Assembly: GCA_027625095.1 (NCBI GenBank)
Contig: JAQBXN010000010.1
Location: 46,744-110,743 of the forward strand
Origin: Planctomycetota bacterium
GTDB taxonomy: Bacteria; Planctomycetota; PUPC01; JACPCR01
Reading direction: 5' to 3'
Length of the DNA stretch: 64,000 bases
Shown: piece after piece, positions 8,406-17,545 of the stretch
How the letters are laid out: each line of letters starts with the position of its first letter
Numbering within the stretch: the first letter of the stretch is position 1
Translations under genes and position numbers: made by a program
The notes under the pieces: model-generated
Told to the model about the DNA's origin: nothing
The model's database searches: none
The model's input: the letters and a program-made list of their open reading frames with translations, nothing else

Positions 8406-10703
8406 ATGGACGCCCTCCGCTTCCTCTCCCATATCCGATCCGACCCTGATTATGAAGATCAGATCGAACATGTACAACCCATCGAAGCACGGTCGGCACA
8501 GACGGCGGAACTGAGTCAGCCTCTTCCTGCCGCGTTGCGGGAGGCTTTGCATCGCCAGGGGGTGGAATCGCTGTACTCCCACCAGGCGCAGTCCATAGAA
8601 GCTATCCGGCAGGGAGAAAACATTGTTGTGCAGACCGGTACCGCGAGCGGCAAATCCCTCTGCTATAACGCGGCGGTCATCGAGAGGATTTTGAATGAGC
8701 CGAAAGCTCGCGCCCTGTATCTGTTCCCCACGAAGGCGCTTACACAAGACCAACTGCGGATCATTGAATTGCTGGCAGATTGCCATCCCGATTTGCAAGG
8801 TGTCATCAAGGCCGGAACGTTTGATGGGGACACTCCCCAGAATCAACGGCGAGCAGTTCGGGACAACGCGGCCATCGTTCTCTCCAATCCGGATATGCTG
8901 CATGTGAACCTGCTGCCCGGCCATGCCAGGTGGGCAAAGTTCTTCATGAATCTGAGGTTCGTGGTAATCGATGAACTCCACACCTACCGCGGCATCTTCG
9001 GTTCGAATGTCGCGAACGTGATTCGTCGGATGCGGCGTATCTGCGCGTTTTACGGAGCGAAACCGCAATTCATTGCCTGCACCGCAACGATTAATAATCC
9101 GAAAGAACTCGCCGAACAGGTTCTCGGTGAAAAGGTCACGCTCATCGATGACGATGGCTCACCGCATGGCAATAAATACTTCGTGCTCTGGAATCCACCA
9201 GAAACGAATCGTGCCCTCGGAGGCCGGCGCAGCTCGAATTCTGAAGCGCAGGCTCTACTGACGCGTCTTGTCATGGAGGGTGTGCAGACCATCGCGTTCA
9301 CCCGTGCGAGAGTAGTCGCCGAGTTGTTGTATCGTTACTCGGTCGAAGCGCTGGAGAAGGAATCGCCTCGGCTTGCCAAACGGCTTTCACCCTATCGCGG
9401 TGGTTACCTGGCCTCGGATCGGCGGGAGATTGAGGAAAAGCTTTTTTCAGGCGAGTTGCTCGGAGTCACCACCACCACTGCACTCGAGCTTGGCATTGAT
9501 GTCGGCGCCCTCGACGCCTGCATCCTGGTTGGATTCCCCGGCACGATTGCAAGCATGTGGCAGCAGGCAGGGCGGGCCGGACGTCGTAACGATGAGAGCC
9601 TGGTTTTCATGGTCGCTCAGAATGAGCCCATCGATCAGTACTTCATGCGGCATCCGGAATTTCTGTTCGATCAGAATCCGGAAAACGCGGTGATAGATCC
9701 GGACAACGTCTACATCCTTACGAACCACATCATGTGCGCCGCAATGGAGATGCCTTTGACGCTGGCGGATGAGCAATTCTTCGGCCCGGTCATTCACCGG
9801 ATCTGCGAGATCATTGCAGAGGAGGGGCTGGTAAAACGCATCGGCGAAAAGTGGTACTGGTCAACAGCAAGAGACCCGGCGCGGCAGTTCGGATTACGAA
9901 ATATTTCTGACGACACATTTACGGTTACCGATAGCTCCGGGGGCAAACTGGAAGTGATCGGACAAGTAGACGGCCACCGGGCATTCGAGGTGATCCACGA
10001 GAATGCGGTCTATCTGCACGCTGGGGAGAATTTTGTTGTGCATTCTCTGGACATGGAAGCCAGGAACGCGCTCATTGAGCGAATGGAGACAGACTATTAC
10101 ACCCGCCCAACGGTCGTCTCCCAGACCCAGATGAAGCAAACCGAAATGGAGCGGAAGGCCGGCCCCGTCTATTTAAGTTTTGGCGAAGTGGATGTGACCC
10201 GGCAGGTGCTGGGCTACTCTCGCGTGAAACAGGTGACGCAGGAAAAACTTGACGACGTCAGTCTTGACCTGCCTGCGCGCACGCTGGAGACCAAGGCGCT
10301 GTGGCTTACGTTTGGGGCAGAGGTTCTTGATCCCGCGGATATGGGCGCCATCGCCGGCTTGCGCAATGTTTTGATGTCGGTGCTGCCGATGTTCGCCATG
10401 TGCGACCGCCACGATATCGGTGGAGTGGTGACCTCGCAGACCCTCGGTGTTCCTGCGCTTTTCATTTACGATCGGTATCCGGGCGGGCTGGGGTTTGCTG
10501 AGAAGGGATACCACATTATGGAGAAACTTCTGGTCGAGAGCCGGAAGCTGGTGGAAGAGTGTACCTGCCGCGACGGCTGTCCATCGTGCGTAGGTCAGCC
10601 TTCCGCCATCGGGTCTCTCATGGAGACCAGCGAAGAGGATTTTGAATGGCGTGAAAGCAGGAAGGCGACGCTGAAATTGCTGAGGCGGGTGGTGGGAAGA
10701 TGA
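8406..10703 (+). CDS. MrfA/Hrq1-type DEAD/DEAH-box helicase with DUF1998 domain
   Basis: A 765-residue superfamily 2 helicase. Walker A is TGTASGKS at 77-84, motif II DELH at 189-192, motif III TAT in IACTATINNP, and motif VI QQAGRAGRRND in the second RecA domain. The C-terminal DUF1998-type region ends with CTCRDGCPSCVGQP, the four-cysteine zinc site shared by bacterial MrfA (YprA) and fungal Hrq1. MrfA in Bacillus works with the exonuclease MrfB in excision of mitomycin lesions; no MrfB gene is next to it. Length matches MrfA. Cytosolic DNA repair role inferred from the family. Confidence 0.92.
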   Translation: MDALRFLSHIRSDPDYEDQIEHVQPIEARSAQTAELSQPLPAALREALHRQGVESLYSHQAQSIEAIRQGENIVVQTGTASGKSLCYNAAVIERILNEPKARALYLFPTKALTQDQLRIIELLADCHPDLQGVIKAGTFDGDTPQNQRRAVRDNAAIVLSNPDMLHVNLLPGHARWAKFFMNLRFVVIDELHTYRGIFGSNVANVIRRMRRICAFYGAKPQFIACTATINNPKELAEQVLGEKVTLIDDDGSPHGNKYFVLWNPPETNRALGGRRSSNSEAQALLTRLVMEGVQTIAFTRARVVAELLYRYSVEALEKESPRLAKRLSPYRGGYLASDRREIEEKLFSGELLGVTTTTALELGIDVGALDACILVGFPGTIASMWQQAGRAGRRNDESLVFMVAQNEPIDQYFMRHPEFLFDQNPENAVIDPDNVYILTNHIMCAAMEMPLTLADEQFFGPVIHRICEIIAEEGLVKRIGEKWYWSTARDPARQFGLRNISDDTFTVTDSSGGKLEVIGQVDGHRAFEVIHENAVYLHAGENFVVHSLDMEARNALIERMETDYYTRPTVVSQTQMKQTEMERKAGPVYLSFGEVDVTRQVLGYSRVKQVTQEKLDDVSLDLPARTLETKALWLTFGAEVLDPADMGAIAGLRNVLMSVLPMFAMCDRHDIGGVVTSQTLGVPALFIYDRYPGGLGFAEKGYHIMEKLLVESRKLVEECTCRDGCPSCVGQPSAIGSLMETSEEDFEWRESRKATLKLLRRVVGR

Positions 10704-10792
10704 GAACTGCAGCGCAGATTTGCAATTTGCGAGCAAGGCATCAATCGGGCTGGAGCCAACCGATGGTAGATAAAAACCTATCTTACAAAAGC

Positions 10793-11959
10793 CTACCGAA
10801 CCAGCTTCGCATCTGCGAAATTCAACCTGTCCCCAATATCGAGCCGCTCGCCGAAATCCACAAACAGCACCAGGGTGCGAACGTCTTTGACGTTGAGGTC
10901 CAGCTTCTTTGGTGGTTGGCCTCCTTCAATTTCGGACTCAAAAAGAATCTTTCCATCGCCGATCACCTGGCAGGTGACATGCCCCAACTGGCCAACGGAA
11001 TCGTCGATGCCGACATCGGCGACGAATCGTTTGTACTTGCCGGCGATGGAGTAGGTGAGACGGCAGCGGGAGTGAAGTGAGAGGCCGTGTTTATATTGTT
11101 TGCCATCCAGACTGAGAGGATCGCCCCGAAGGTTCTTATCAACGGTGTAGTGCCAGACGATGTCGAAGAATGGGGTTTCACGAACCGACGCGGGCTGAAG
11201 ATCTGATAGATAGACAACCTTCCCAAGGCTGTAATCCAATACTTTCACGGACTTCAGTTCGATGGTTGTGGTAAAGCCGAGAGTAGATTCTGCGATCAGT
11301 TTGCTGCCATCCGTTCGCAGGCTCTTCGCCCAGATTCTGTTGCCGAGGACATCGTTTATCAGGCATATGGGAACATCACGCGATACACCGGGTCGATAAA
11401 AACTGATGCCGGCCAGCTTGTCGATCGACACGGGCAGGGTCTCGTCATCCCATTCAAATTGCAGATTAGAGCCGTCAAAAGAATGGGCCGCGCCCTCAAG
11501 ATTGTGCAGGACGTCTTTGTTCGCGAGGAAGGCGGTATCGATCTGAGCTGCTGAGGTTCGGATGGTCATTATCTGCTCGGCCGGCAGCCTGTTCTTGAAC
11601 AGCAATTTCAGTGAAGAGGGCAGCATCTCCAGCGACCGGTCATCGGCCAACCTGACCCAAGCTACTTTTGAATCGAATGACACCTGCTTCGCCTGCAAGA
11701 CTGAGCCATCCGTCAGTTCCAGCGTGTAGAGGGATTCCGGCGGCATCTCCACAGAGCCAAAATCTATTTGGAGAACTTTATCGATGGGGCGGTCAACCTC
11801 CTTGTCTTTGAGCCGGATGCGCAGGTTTTCGGGGTCGAGAGTGATCAGTGTGCCGCGTATTGGCTCTTCATCGAGCAGTCTAATTTCGGCTTCATCCGCA
11901 TGAATCCAAGTGCAGGCCGCAAGCATCAGCAGTTGGCATAGAAGGGCTTGTAATTTCAT
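10793..11959 (-). CDS. Secreted protein with C-terminal NPCBM domain
   Basis: The product (388 residues from the ATG at 11957-11959) has a signal peptide, LQALLCQLLMLAACTWIHA, then beta-rich repeats about elements of the type LTDGSVLQAKQVSFDS that resemble planctomycete SH3-like or LSm-like domains. From about residue 260 it has an NPCBM (carbohydrate-binding) domain: YKHGLSLHSRCRLTYSI and KRFVADVGIDDSVG are its hallmarks. Probably exported and bound to a glycan or envelope. A TTG 9 codons upstream is another start. It is the last gene of a minus-strand group interrupted by two plus-strand genes. Confidence 0.75.
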   Translation of the reverse strand: MKLQALLCQLLMLAACTWIHADEAEIRLLDEEPIRGTLITLDPENLRIRLKDKEVDRPIDKVLQIDFGSVEMPPESLYTLELTDGSVLQAKQVSFDSKVAWVRLADDRSLEMLPSSLKLLFKNRLPAEQIMTIRTSAAQIDTAFLANKDVLHNLEGAAHSFDGSNLQFEWDDETLPVSIDKLAGISFYRPGVSRDVPICLINDVLGNRIWAKSLRTDGSKLIAESTLGFTTTIELKSVKVLDYSLGKVVYLSDLQPASVRETPFFDIVWHYTVDKNLRGDPLSLDGKQYKHGLSLHSRCRLTYSIAGKYKRFVADVGIDDSVGQLGHVTCQVIGDGKILFESEIEGGQPPKKLDLNVKDVRTLVLFVDFGERLDIGDRLNFADAKLVR

Positions 11960-12065
11960 TTTCGAATGTGCGTTTCGAGGGATCAAAAGATTTGGGCGAG
12001 ACTGATATCCTGATACGATTCTGCTTCATATCCAGCCCAGAACCACTTCAAACCATAATCAGACC

Positions 12066-12317
12066 ATGCTCGAAGCTCCAGAAAAAATCATCTTCGTGGA
12101 GGAGGTTGCCGATTTTCTTGCCGACCGTCCTTCCCCCGAACAGATACTCGCGTATCGCCCTTCGAATGCTGTTCAAGGCCGGTTTACCGAACTGTTAGAA
12201 AAAAAACGCAACGGTGAGCTAACGGCCAATGAGGAAGAAGAACTGTCTGAATTCCAGCAGACTGAGATTCTGCTGCGACTGATTAAAGCCAAGCTCCGCA
12301 GCGCACCACGACCATAA
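12066..12317 (+). CDS. Small acidic helical protein paired with HNH nuclease
   Basis: An 83-residue protein, mainly helical and charged (FTELLEKKRNGELTANEEEE), with no domain I can name with certainty. It has the FLADRPSPEQILAYRPS pattern seen in small proteins that sit before genes for nucleases in cyanobacteria and planctomycetes. The stop TAA overlaps the next ATG by one base (TAATG), so both are co-translated. It may be an antitoxin-like or accessory partner; this is inference from arrangement alone. Confidence 0.7.
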   Translation: MLEAPEKIIFVEEVADFLADRPSPEQILAYRPSNAVQGRFTELLEKKRNGELTANEEEELSEFQQTEILLRLIKAKLRSAPRP

Positions 12318-12733
12318 TGCCGGAGTATATTCACAGGAGCCTGCGCGAACTGGTGCGTGAACGTGCCAATCATCTATGTGAATACTGCAGGCTCCACAAG
12401 GACGATGCCATCCTTGGACATCAGCCGGATCACATCATAGCCCTCAAACATGGTGGACAAACTGACCAGACTAATCTCGCCTGGTCGTGTGCGCTGTGCA
12501 ACAGTTTCAAGGGCAGCGACATCTCCTCCATCGACCCCGTTACCGAAAATTTAACCCCACTCTTTAGTCCGCGTCTTGATGATTGGAATGAACATTTTCG
12601 CTATGAGGCGGGGAGTCTCATTCCACTGACGCCAATCGGCCGGGTTAGCGAGCGGATTTTGAACTTCAATCGCAGCGATCTGGTTCAGTTGAGATTGGTA
12701 CTTTCAAGAATTGGAAGATATCCGAACGAGTAG
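12317..12733 (+). CDS. HNH endonuclease
   Basis: A 138-residue protein with a complete HNH core: C21-x-x-C24 and C58-x-x-C61 for structural zinc, and DHI (D38-H39), N53 and N62 in DHIIALKHGGQTDQTNLAW and CALCNSF. These fit the McrA-like HNH group. The DNA target and biological role are unknown; the coupled small gene upstream suggests a controlled nuclease. The pair lies on the opposite strand inside a run of minus-strand genes, so it may have been inserted there. Confidence 0.85.
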   Translation: MPEYIHRSLRELVRERANHLCEYCRLHKDDAILGHQPDHIIALKHGGQTDQTNLAWSCALCNSFKGSDISSIDPVTENLTPLFSPRLDDWNEHFRYEAGSLIPLTPIGRVSERILNFNRSDLVQLRLVLSRIGRYPNE

Positions 12734-12740
12734 CAGCAGC

Positions 12741-13790
12741 TCACGGGGCATTCTCCTCCGCGGCGAGTTTTCTGAAATACTCCTGAATCGCGTTCTTGTA
12801 ATGATCTGGGAAATCCCGGCCGAGAGCCTGGAGCATTCGCGCTCTTTCTTTCTCGGGCAGGTTGCCCCATGCGCTGCTGCCTTTGAGGTTCTTATCGGTG
12901 ACACGACCGGCCCCTTTGCCGCGGAGCACTTTAGACTCATCAGCTCCCTGATCGCTCTGTCCGCCTTGGGACGGGTTACCACCACCACCTCCGCCACCTC
13001 CGCCTCCGCCGCCCTGGTTCTCGATCTTTTCGATCATTTTATCGAGCCGGGCGATGACCTCCTTCTGATCTTCTTTTACCTTCTCGCCCACTCGGTCCAG
13101 GGACAGCCGGCGTTTGATGTCATCCATGGTTCGAGCCAGATGGTCAAGGCTGTCTTCGTCGAGATACTGGAGATCAAGTAGAAGGATTTCAGCCACCGCC
13201 TTATAGCGCTCAGGGCCGTCTTCGACGTCCTGGGTTAACCGCGTCAAGGTGTCGATGGCATTGTCCTTATGCAGGAGTCCACACTCGGAAATGGCCCGAA
13301 AGAAGAGAAATGCAGCTGGATCGACCGCTTCCTGGAACTGGATGCCTGCGTAAACGTCCAACGCTTCGTCGTAGTGCTGGACACGAGTCAAGTAGCGCGC
13401 AACTTCGCATCCCACATTGGTGGCAAGGAATGGTGCTCTATCTCTCTGGAGCAGAGCTTGAATACCGTTGAGAACATTGCCGGTTTCCCTTCTCTGCATG
13501 CTCGCCGCGAGGGCTTGGACATCTTTATCAAACAAGCTGAACGCCACCAGTAGAATTTGTGAGACCGATTTGCCGCTCTGCCAGCCGACATCCACGTTCT
13601 GATCCGCTGCGTCGGGATGGTGCTCCTTCAGCCATTGAGAGAATCGTTCCTTGACCTGTTCGAGCGTTGACGACTTGATAGGCTCAGGTTGGCGGAGATC
13701 CTGTTCCTGCTGACCAGGCAACTCAATCTTGTATGGATCTTGAGCGGCAACCAGCACGGGGATGAGGGAAAGGGCAAACAGAGACTTCAT
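12741..13790 (-). CDS. Exported TPR-like protein with polyglycine linker
   Basis: A 349-residue protein with signal peptide (SLFALSLIPVLVAAQ), a helical repeat region at about 70-220, a coiled-coil segment at about 230-260, a run of twelve glycines near 264-275, and a C-terminal block SSAWGNLPEKERARMLQAL followed by RDFPDHYKNAIQEYFRKLA. That C-terminal block recurs in exported proteins of planctomycetes and verrucomicrobia, usually in operons with large membrane and coiled-coil proteins as here. Function unknown. AAAGGA lies 6 bases before the start, and the gene follows the next one by only 9 bases. Confidence 0.72.
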   Translation of the reverse strand: MKSLFALSLIPVLVAAQDPYKIELPGQQEQDLRQPEPIKSSTLEQVKERFSQWLKEHHPDAADQNVDVGWQSGKSVSQILLVAFSLFDKDVQALAASMQRRETGNVLNGIQALLQRDRAPFLATNVGCEVARYLTRVQHYDEALDVYAGIQFQEAVDPAAFLFFRAISECGLLHKDNAIDTLTRLTQDVEDGPERYKAVAEILLLDLQYLDEDSLDHLARTMDDIKRRLSLDRVGEKVKEDQKEVIARLDKMIEKIENQGGGGGGGGGGGGNPSQGGQSDQGADESKVLRGKGAGRVTDKNLKGSSAWGNLPEKERARMLQALGRDFPDHYKNAIQEYFRKLAAEENAP

Positions 13791-13799
13791 GCTTTTCCT

Positions 13800-15422
13800 T
13801 TACTTGTTCTTGCCGGTCGCCAGGTCAGAGGTAACTCTCACGATTCTCTTTTCGCGGTTGGACAGTTCCTTAATGGCCTCGCGAATTTCGGGAGTCAGAT
13901 CCTTCTTTGAATCCAGAAGCTTTGAAACGCGGTCGGTTCTGCTGTTCACGCGAATCTGCATCGAGCGAATCATCTTCAGCTCGGCAAGCAGTTCGATAAG
14001 TGCCGGATCCTGCGGGGCGCCATCCTGACTCTGAGAACCGGACTGCTGGGCGGAGTTCTGGCGCTCCTGTTGAAGCGCTTCGATCATTTCCTCGAGCGCC
14101 TTCACAATGTCGATCTCCACCGATTGGGTGAACCCACCGGTATCCGCTTTGGCGAGCAGGGAGGCCACAGTCTTCATGTCTTCGCGGACTTCCATAATCG
14201 CTTCAGGGAATGCCACCGCCGTGCCCTCTTCTTTCAGAATGGAGAGTGCCGCGTCTGCCTGGCTGGCCAGACCGGCTTCGATCTTTGATAACTTCACCGC
14301 TTCCAACTCTTCAGTTCGAGTGCGTTTTTCTTCTGGTATCCCGGAAAGCCGGACCGTAGCGGTATTGATTACTTTCTGATGCTGCAGCATTCGGTGAAGA
14401 CGTGCCTCCAGCGCGGCCAGGATGGCGTCGCGCTCTTCTTCGCGCAGTTGACGGAGGATTTCTTCCAGCTCGCGTCTTGCCTGTTCAAGCTTGGACAACG
14501 CCTCTTTCTGGTCCTTCGCCGCATCGTCATTTTTCTCTTCGTCGAGGTCCTCCTTAGCATCTTCCATGTCCCTGGAAGCCTGCTCAATCTGGTCGGCCCC
14601 CTGTTCGCCCGATTCCTTTTCTCCACTCTGGTTTTCTGACTGGCCTTGGGAACCCTGGCTCTTCGATCCTTTCGAGCCCTTGCTCTCGGAGCCCTTTGAG
14701 CCCTTGCTCTCGGATCCCTCAGAGCCCTTGCTCTCGGATCCCTCAGAGCCCTTGCTCTCGGATCCCTCAGAGCCCTTGCTCTCGGATCCTTTTGAGTCCT
14801 TACCTTCTGAATCCTTCGAATCTTCTCCTTTGCTCTCTTTGCCGGACGGTTGACTGTCGCTGTCCTCTCCGTTGACGTTCTTGGCGAGTTTTTTTGAACG
14901 GTTCGAGAGTTTTTTCTGGCGTCGTGCGAGATCCGGGGTCTCGGAAATCCTGTCTTCGGTCTCAGTCTTCAATCGTTTCTGTTCTGTGATGATGCCGTCC
15001 AGCTCACGAATCTGTGCCTTGATTTTCTCGATCTCATCTCTCAGCCGCTCGTCACGCTCACTTGCAAGCAATAGATTGAGGAGCGAGGACAAGTCTTGCC
15101 GAAGCTCCTTTTGATTCTTGGTTGCAGTACCCAGCTTGCTCTGCTGGAGAAGTTCTACGAGCCGGGTGAACTGCAGATCGATCATGTCCTCCTTCGATTG
15201 AGAAATAGCTTTGAGCAGCACGGCGGCCCGATTGGCGTCAGCACTTCGTAAGGATTCGGCCATTCGAAGCATCACCTTTTCGAGACGCTTGAATTTCTCA
15301 CTGACCATCTCCTGCCTGTTAGCAATCCCCTCTTCTTCCGTCGGCCCGGTTTCCTCTGCCTGCAATCCGGCGAAATAGATTCCGGCCATGACGAACACTG
15401 CGATACATATGTTTCGGTTCAT
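13800..15422 (-). CDS. Exported coiled-coil protein with Ser-Lys-Gly-Ser-Glu-Gly repeats
   Basis: A 540-residue protein with an N-terminal signal peptide or anchor (ICIAVFVMAGIYFAG), long charged helices at about 30-190 and 280-360, and a low-complexity region at about 190-275 built of SESKGSEG units. The C-terminal third is helical with another Gln/Ser-rich linker. Its start overlaps the stop of the DUF4175-like gene by 4 bases, so they are coupled. The make-up suggests a periplasmic scaffold that works with its membrane neighbour; no enzymatic motif is present. Confidence 0.72.
   Translation of the reverse strand: MNRNICIAVFVMAGIYFAGLQAEETGPTEEEGIANRQEMVSEKFKRLEKVMLRMAESLRSADANRAAVLLKAISQSKEDMIDLQFTRLVELLQQSKLGTATKNQKELRQDLSSLLNLLLASERDERLRDEIEKIKAQIRELDGIITEQKRLKTETEDRISETPDLARRQKKLSNRSKKLAKNVNGEDSDSQPSGKESKGEDSKDSEGKDSKGSESKGSEGSESKGSEGSESKGSEGSESKGSKGSESKGSKGSKSQGSQGQSENQSGEKESGEQGADQIEQASRDMEDAKEDLDEEKNDDAAKDQKEALSKLEQARRELEEILRQLREEERDAILAALEARLHRMLQHQKVINTATVRLSGIPEEKRTRTEELEAVKLSKIEAGLASQADAALSILKEEGTAVAFPEAIMEVREDMKTVASLLAKADTGGFTQSVEIDIVKALEEMIEALQQERQNSAQQSGSQSQDGAPQDPALIELLAELKMIRSMQIRVNSRTDRVSKLLDSKKDLTPEIREAIKELSNREKRIVRVTSDLATGKNK
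14674..14793. repeat. 24-bp tandem repeat, five units, in coding sequence
   Basis: Five head-to-tail 24-base units beginning gagcccttgctctcgga start at 14674, 14698, 14722, 14746 and 14770, with degenerate copies outside. The middle units are almost identical. They encode eight-residue Ser/Glu/Lys/Gly repeats of the coiled-coil protein, and since 24 is a multiple of 3 the copy number can change without a frameshift. Confidence 0.95.
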
Positions 15423-17545
15423 TTCAGGAGCTCTCTGATGCGTTTTTTCCGGAGTTCTTTTGTCTCTTCTTCAATTTTCTTTTGAAGCTGAAGAATGCCC
15501 CGGAGTAATTCTACCGCTTCGTTAAAGTCTTCCATTTCCAGCATGGCAGCGAGTACCTTTTCCATCTTGGCGATGAGCATCCTAGCGGATTCTGACGCTT
15601 CTTCTGCAATCGGCATCTGTGCCCCCTGATTTTCCAGGGAGGTTGAAAGGGCTTGAACGGACTCAAGCATCACTGGAAAACTGTTTGTGCTGATGTCGTT
15701 CAAAGGAATGCAAATGCCCTGATCGAGGCGTTTCAGCAGTTCATCGTTTTCGATCCGGTTGTTTTGGATCTCGAGAAGGATGTCATTGAAAGACTGAGAA
15801 ATTCCGGCGACCTCGTTTTGATTCTTGCGGCCACCAATTAAGACCCGATCCGAGTAGAGTTTGAGGTTGGACAGATCAGGTGTTTCGGTTTTGAGCTCTG
15901 TCTTGATGAATTCAAGATCTGTTTCTGATTCTCTGAGTTCTTCCAGAGCCCTCTCAAATCGCCGGCGAAGGTTGAGTTCACGAGCCCCGATTTGTGAGAG
16001 CAGTTCGTCCAGGGTCACAATTTCAAATGTAAAGAGTTTTGAACTCCCATCCTTCGGTCCGGTCAGTGTGTTTCCGTCGCTGGCGACTACCTGAAGTTGC
16101 AGCTTCTGGCCGGGCTGGAGCTTCAGGTCCAGGACATCGAATGGTTCTCGGAGCGGCACTTCTTTAAGCTGGTTGGAAGAAAGCCGGATGGCCCTGGTCA
16201 GATTTTCGCCTTCATCGATCTTGTATTGGAAATCGGCACTCGCGATTCCATACTCGTCTTTGATCGTTCCGCTGAATGGGATGATTGCCTTAGGCGTGAT
16301 GGACTGCCGAATCCCGCGAAGGTTGGCGTCAATCTCAGGCGCTCGATCCGGCCGGGCGATTAGGGTCATCTGGGCTGCTTCACGGTTCTCAATACCATGC
16401 CGGTCGCGAAGTATCAGCCCCAGATTAGTGTCCTCCACCAGAGGAAAGCCGAAGCTGAATTCTTTTTCCGTTTGTGGCGTGAATTCATGGCTTGCTTTGC
16501 CCAGCGTGTAGCGAATCTGGGTCAGACTCTTGTTGGTGCGCCCCTTGAATTCCAACACCGTACCGTGGGGTAGATTGTAGACGAGGGAATTGGCTTCGAG
16601 GGTTTCGTCCGTCAGCCCGGTGTATGACGGATATCGGCAATGGATGTTCAGTTCGGTGAGGGTCGGTGGCGGCACCGTCTCGATGACGAAGGGCCCTTCG
16701 AAATCATCGCCGCCACGGATTTCGAATTCGACCGGCTCAAGCAGGCCGGCAAAGCGATGGACAAATTCCGCAGCACGGCCGCCAGCTTCTTCCTTCATGC
16801 CTACCTTGACCAGATAAGCGCGCCCACTGCTGCGGGAATTCATCATCCAATATCGAATCTGAACCTTGGAGGGGATTCGCTTCCCGCCTGCGAGCACCCT
16901 GACAGAAAAATCGTCCCCGCGAGCGATCAGGATACGTCCGTCTTCAAAGCCGGGGATTTGTAAATCTGTCTCGTGCGGCCACTCCGTTTCTGCAGACAGC
17001 ATGATATTTCTCTTGAACCATATGCTCGCAGAGTCCGGCGCTGCAAACACAAAAACCGTCCAGGTGATGGCCAACCCGAGGCACAGCGAAAAAATCTTGT
17101 ACAGCCGTCTGTAATCCAGCAGATGCGAGGGCCGCACTCCGCTTACCGCCTGTTCGGCCGACTGCATGGCCTGCCTTGCGAGAGCATGTGAAAACGTCCG
17201 GTCGCCCTCGGAAATACTTTTTTCCAACTCCAGCGCGGATATCAGGCGTCCGCCGATCGCCGGGGTCATGGTCTCGATCGCCAGGGCGAGCTGTGTCAGC
17301 TTCAAGCTGGCAAAGAATCGTGGGATGAACGAACCGGCTAGAAAGATGAACAGGCCCAGCATCGCTCCGGTCAGAATGACGCCACGGAAAGTCGGTCCCA
17401 TCTCCGTGCGAAAATCAATGCCCAGACTAAGCCAGCAGAACAGGGCGATCCCGCCCAGTATTCTGGATGCGGCCTCGGCGAACACGTAAAGCCGGATGTT
17501 GGCCCGGAGTTTTGTCAGGATGGAGTACAGGTGGCCTTGCAGCAT
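15419..17545 (-). CDS. DUF4175-like membrane protein
   Basis: A 708-residue protein with two membrane helices close to the N-terminus (about 28-45 and 55-75), a third at about 150-170 (FSLCLGLAITWTVFVFA), then a long extracytoplasmic beta-rich region with Ig-like strands (PPPTLTELNIHCRYPSYTG, IPFSGTIKDEYGIASADF) and a C-terminal coiled coil (about 530-708). This layout is that of the DUF4175 group, found in alpha-proteobacteria and planctomycetes, of unknown function. First gene of the minus-strand operon 17545-12741. Confidence 0.68.
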   Translation of the reverse strand: MLQGHLYSILTKLRANIRLYVFAEAASRILGGIALFCWLSLGIDFRTEMGPTFRGVILTGAMLGLFIFLAGSFIPRFFASLKLTQLALAIETMTPAIGGRLISALELEKSISEGDRTFSHALARQAMQSAEQAVSGVRPSHLLDYRRLYKIFSLCLGLAITWTVFVFAAPDSASIWFKRNIMLSAETEWPHETDLQIPGFEDGRILIARGDDFSVRVLAGGKRIPSKVQIRYWMMNSRSSGRAYLVKVGMKEEAGGRAAEFVHRFAGLLEPVEFEIRGGDDFEGPFVIETVPPPTLTELNIHCRYPSYTGLTDETLEANSLVYNLPHGTVLEFKGRTNKSLTQIRYTLGKASHEFTPQTEKEFSFGFPLVEDTNLGLILRDRHGIENREAAQMTLIARPDRAPEIDANLRGIRQSITPKAIIPFSGTIKDEYGIASADFQYKIDEGENLTRAIRLSSNQLKEVPLREPFDVLDLKLQPGQKLQLQVVASDGNTLTGPKDGSSKLFTFEIVTLDELLSQIGARELNLRRRFERALEELRESETDLEFIKTELKTETPDLSNLKLYSDRVLIGGRKNQNEVAGISQSFNDILLEIQNNRIENDELLKRLDQGICIPLNDISTNSFPVMLESVQALSTSLENQGAQMPIAEEASESARMLIAKMEKVLAAMLEMEDFNEAVELLRGILQLQKKIEEETKELRKKRIRELLK

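Noticed and set aside
8223..9068. 281-codon minus-strand open frame
   Set aside because: Covers the end of the GNAT gene and the helicase start in antisense; no start signal or family similarity.
14674..14793. Possible CRISPR array
   Set aside because: The 24-base units are directly adjacent without spacers and encode an in-frame repeat of a protein.
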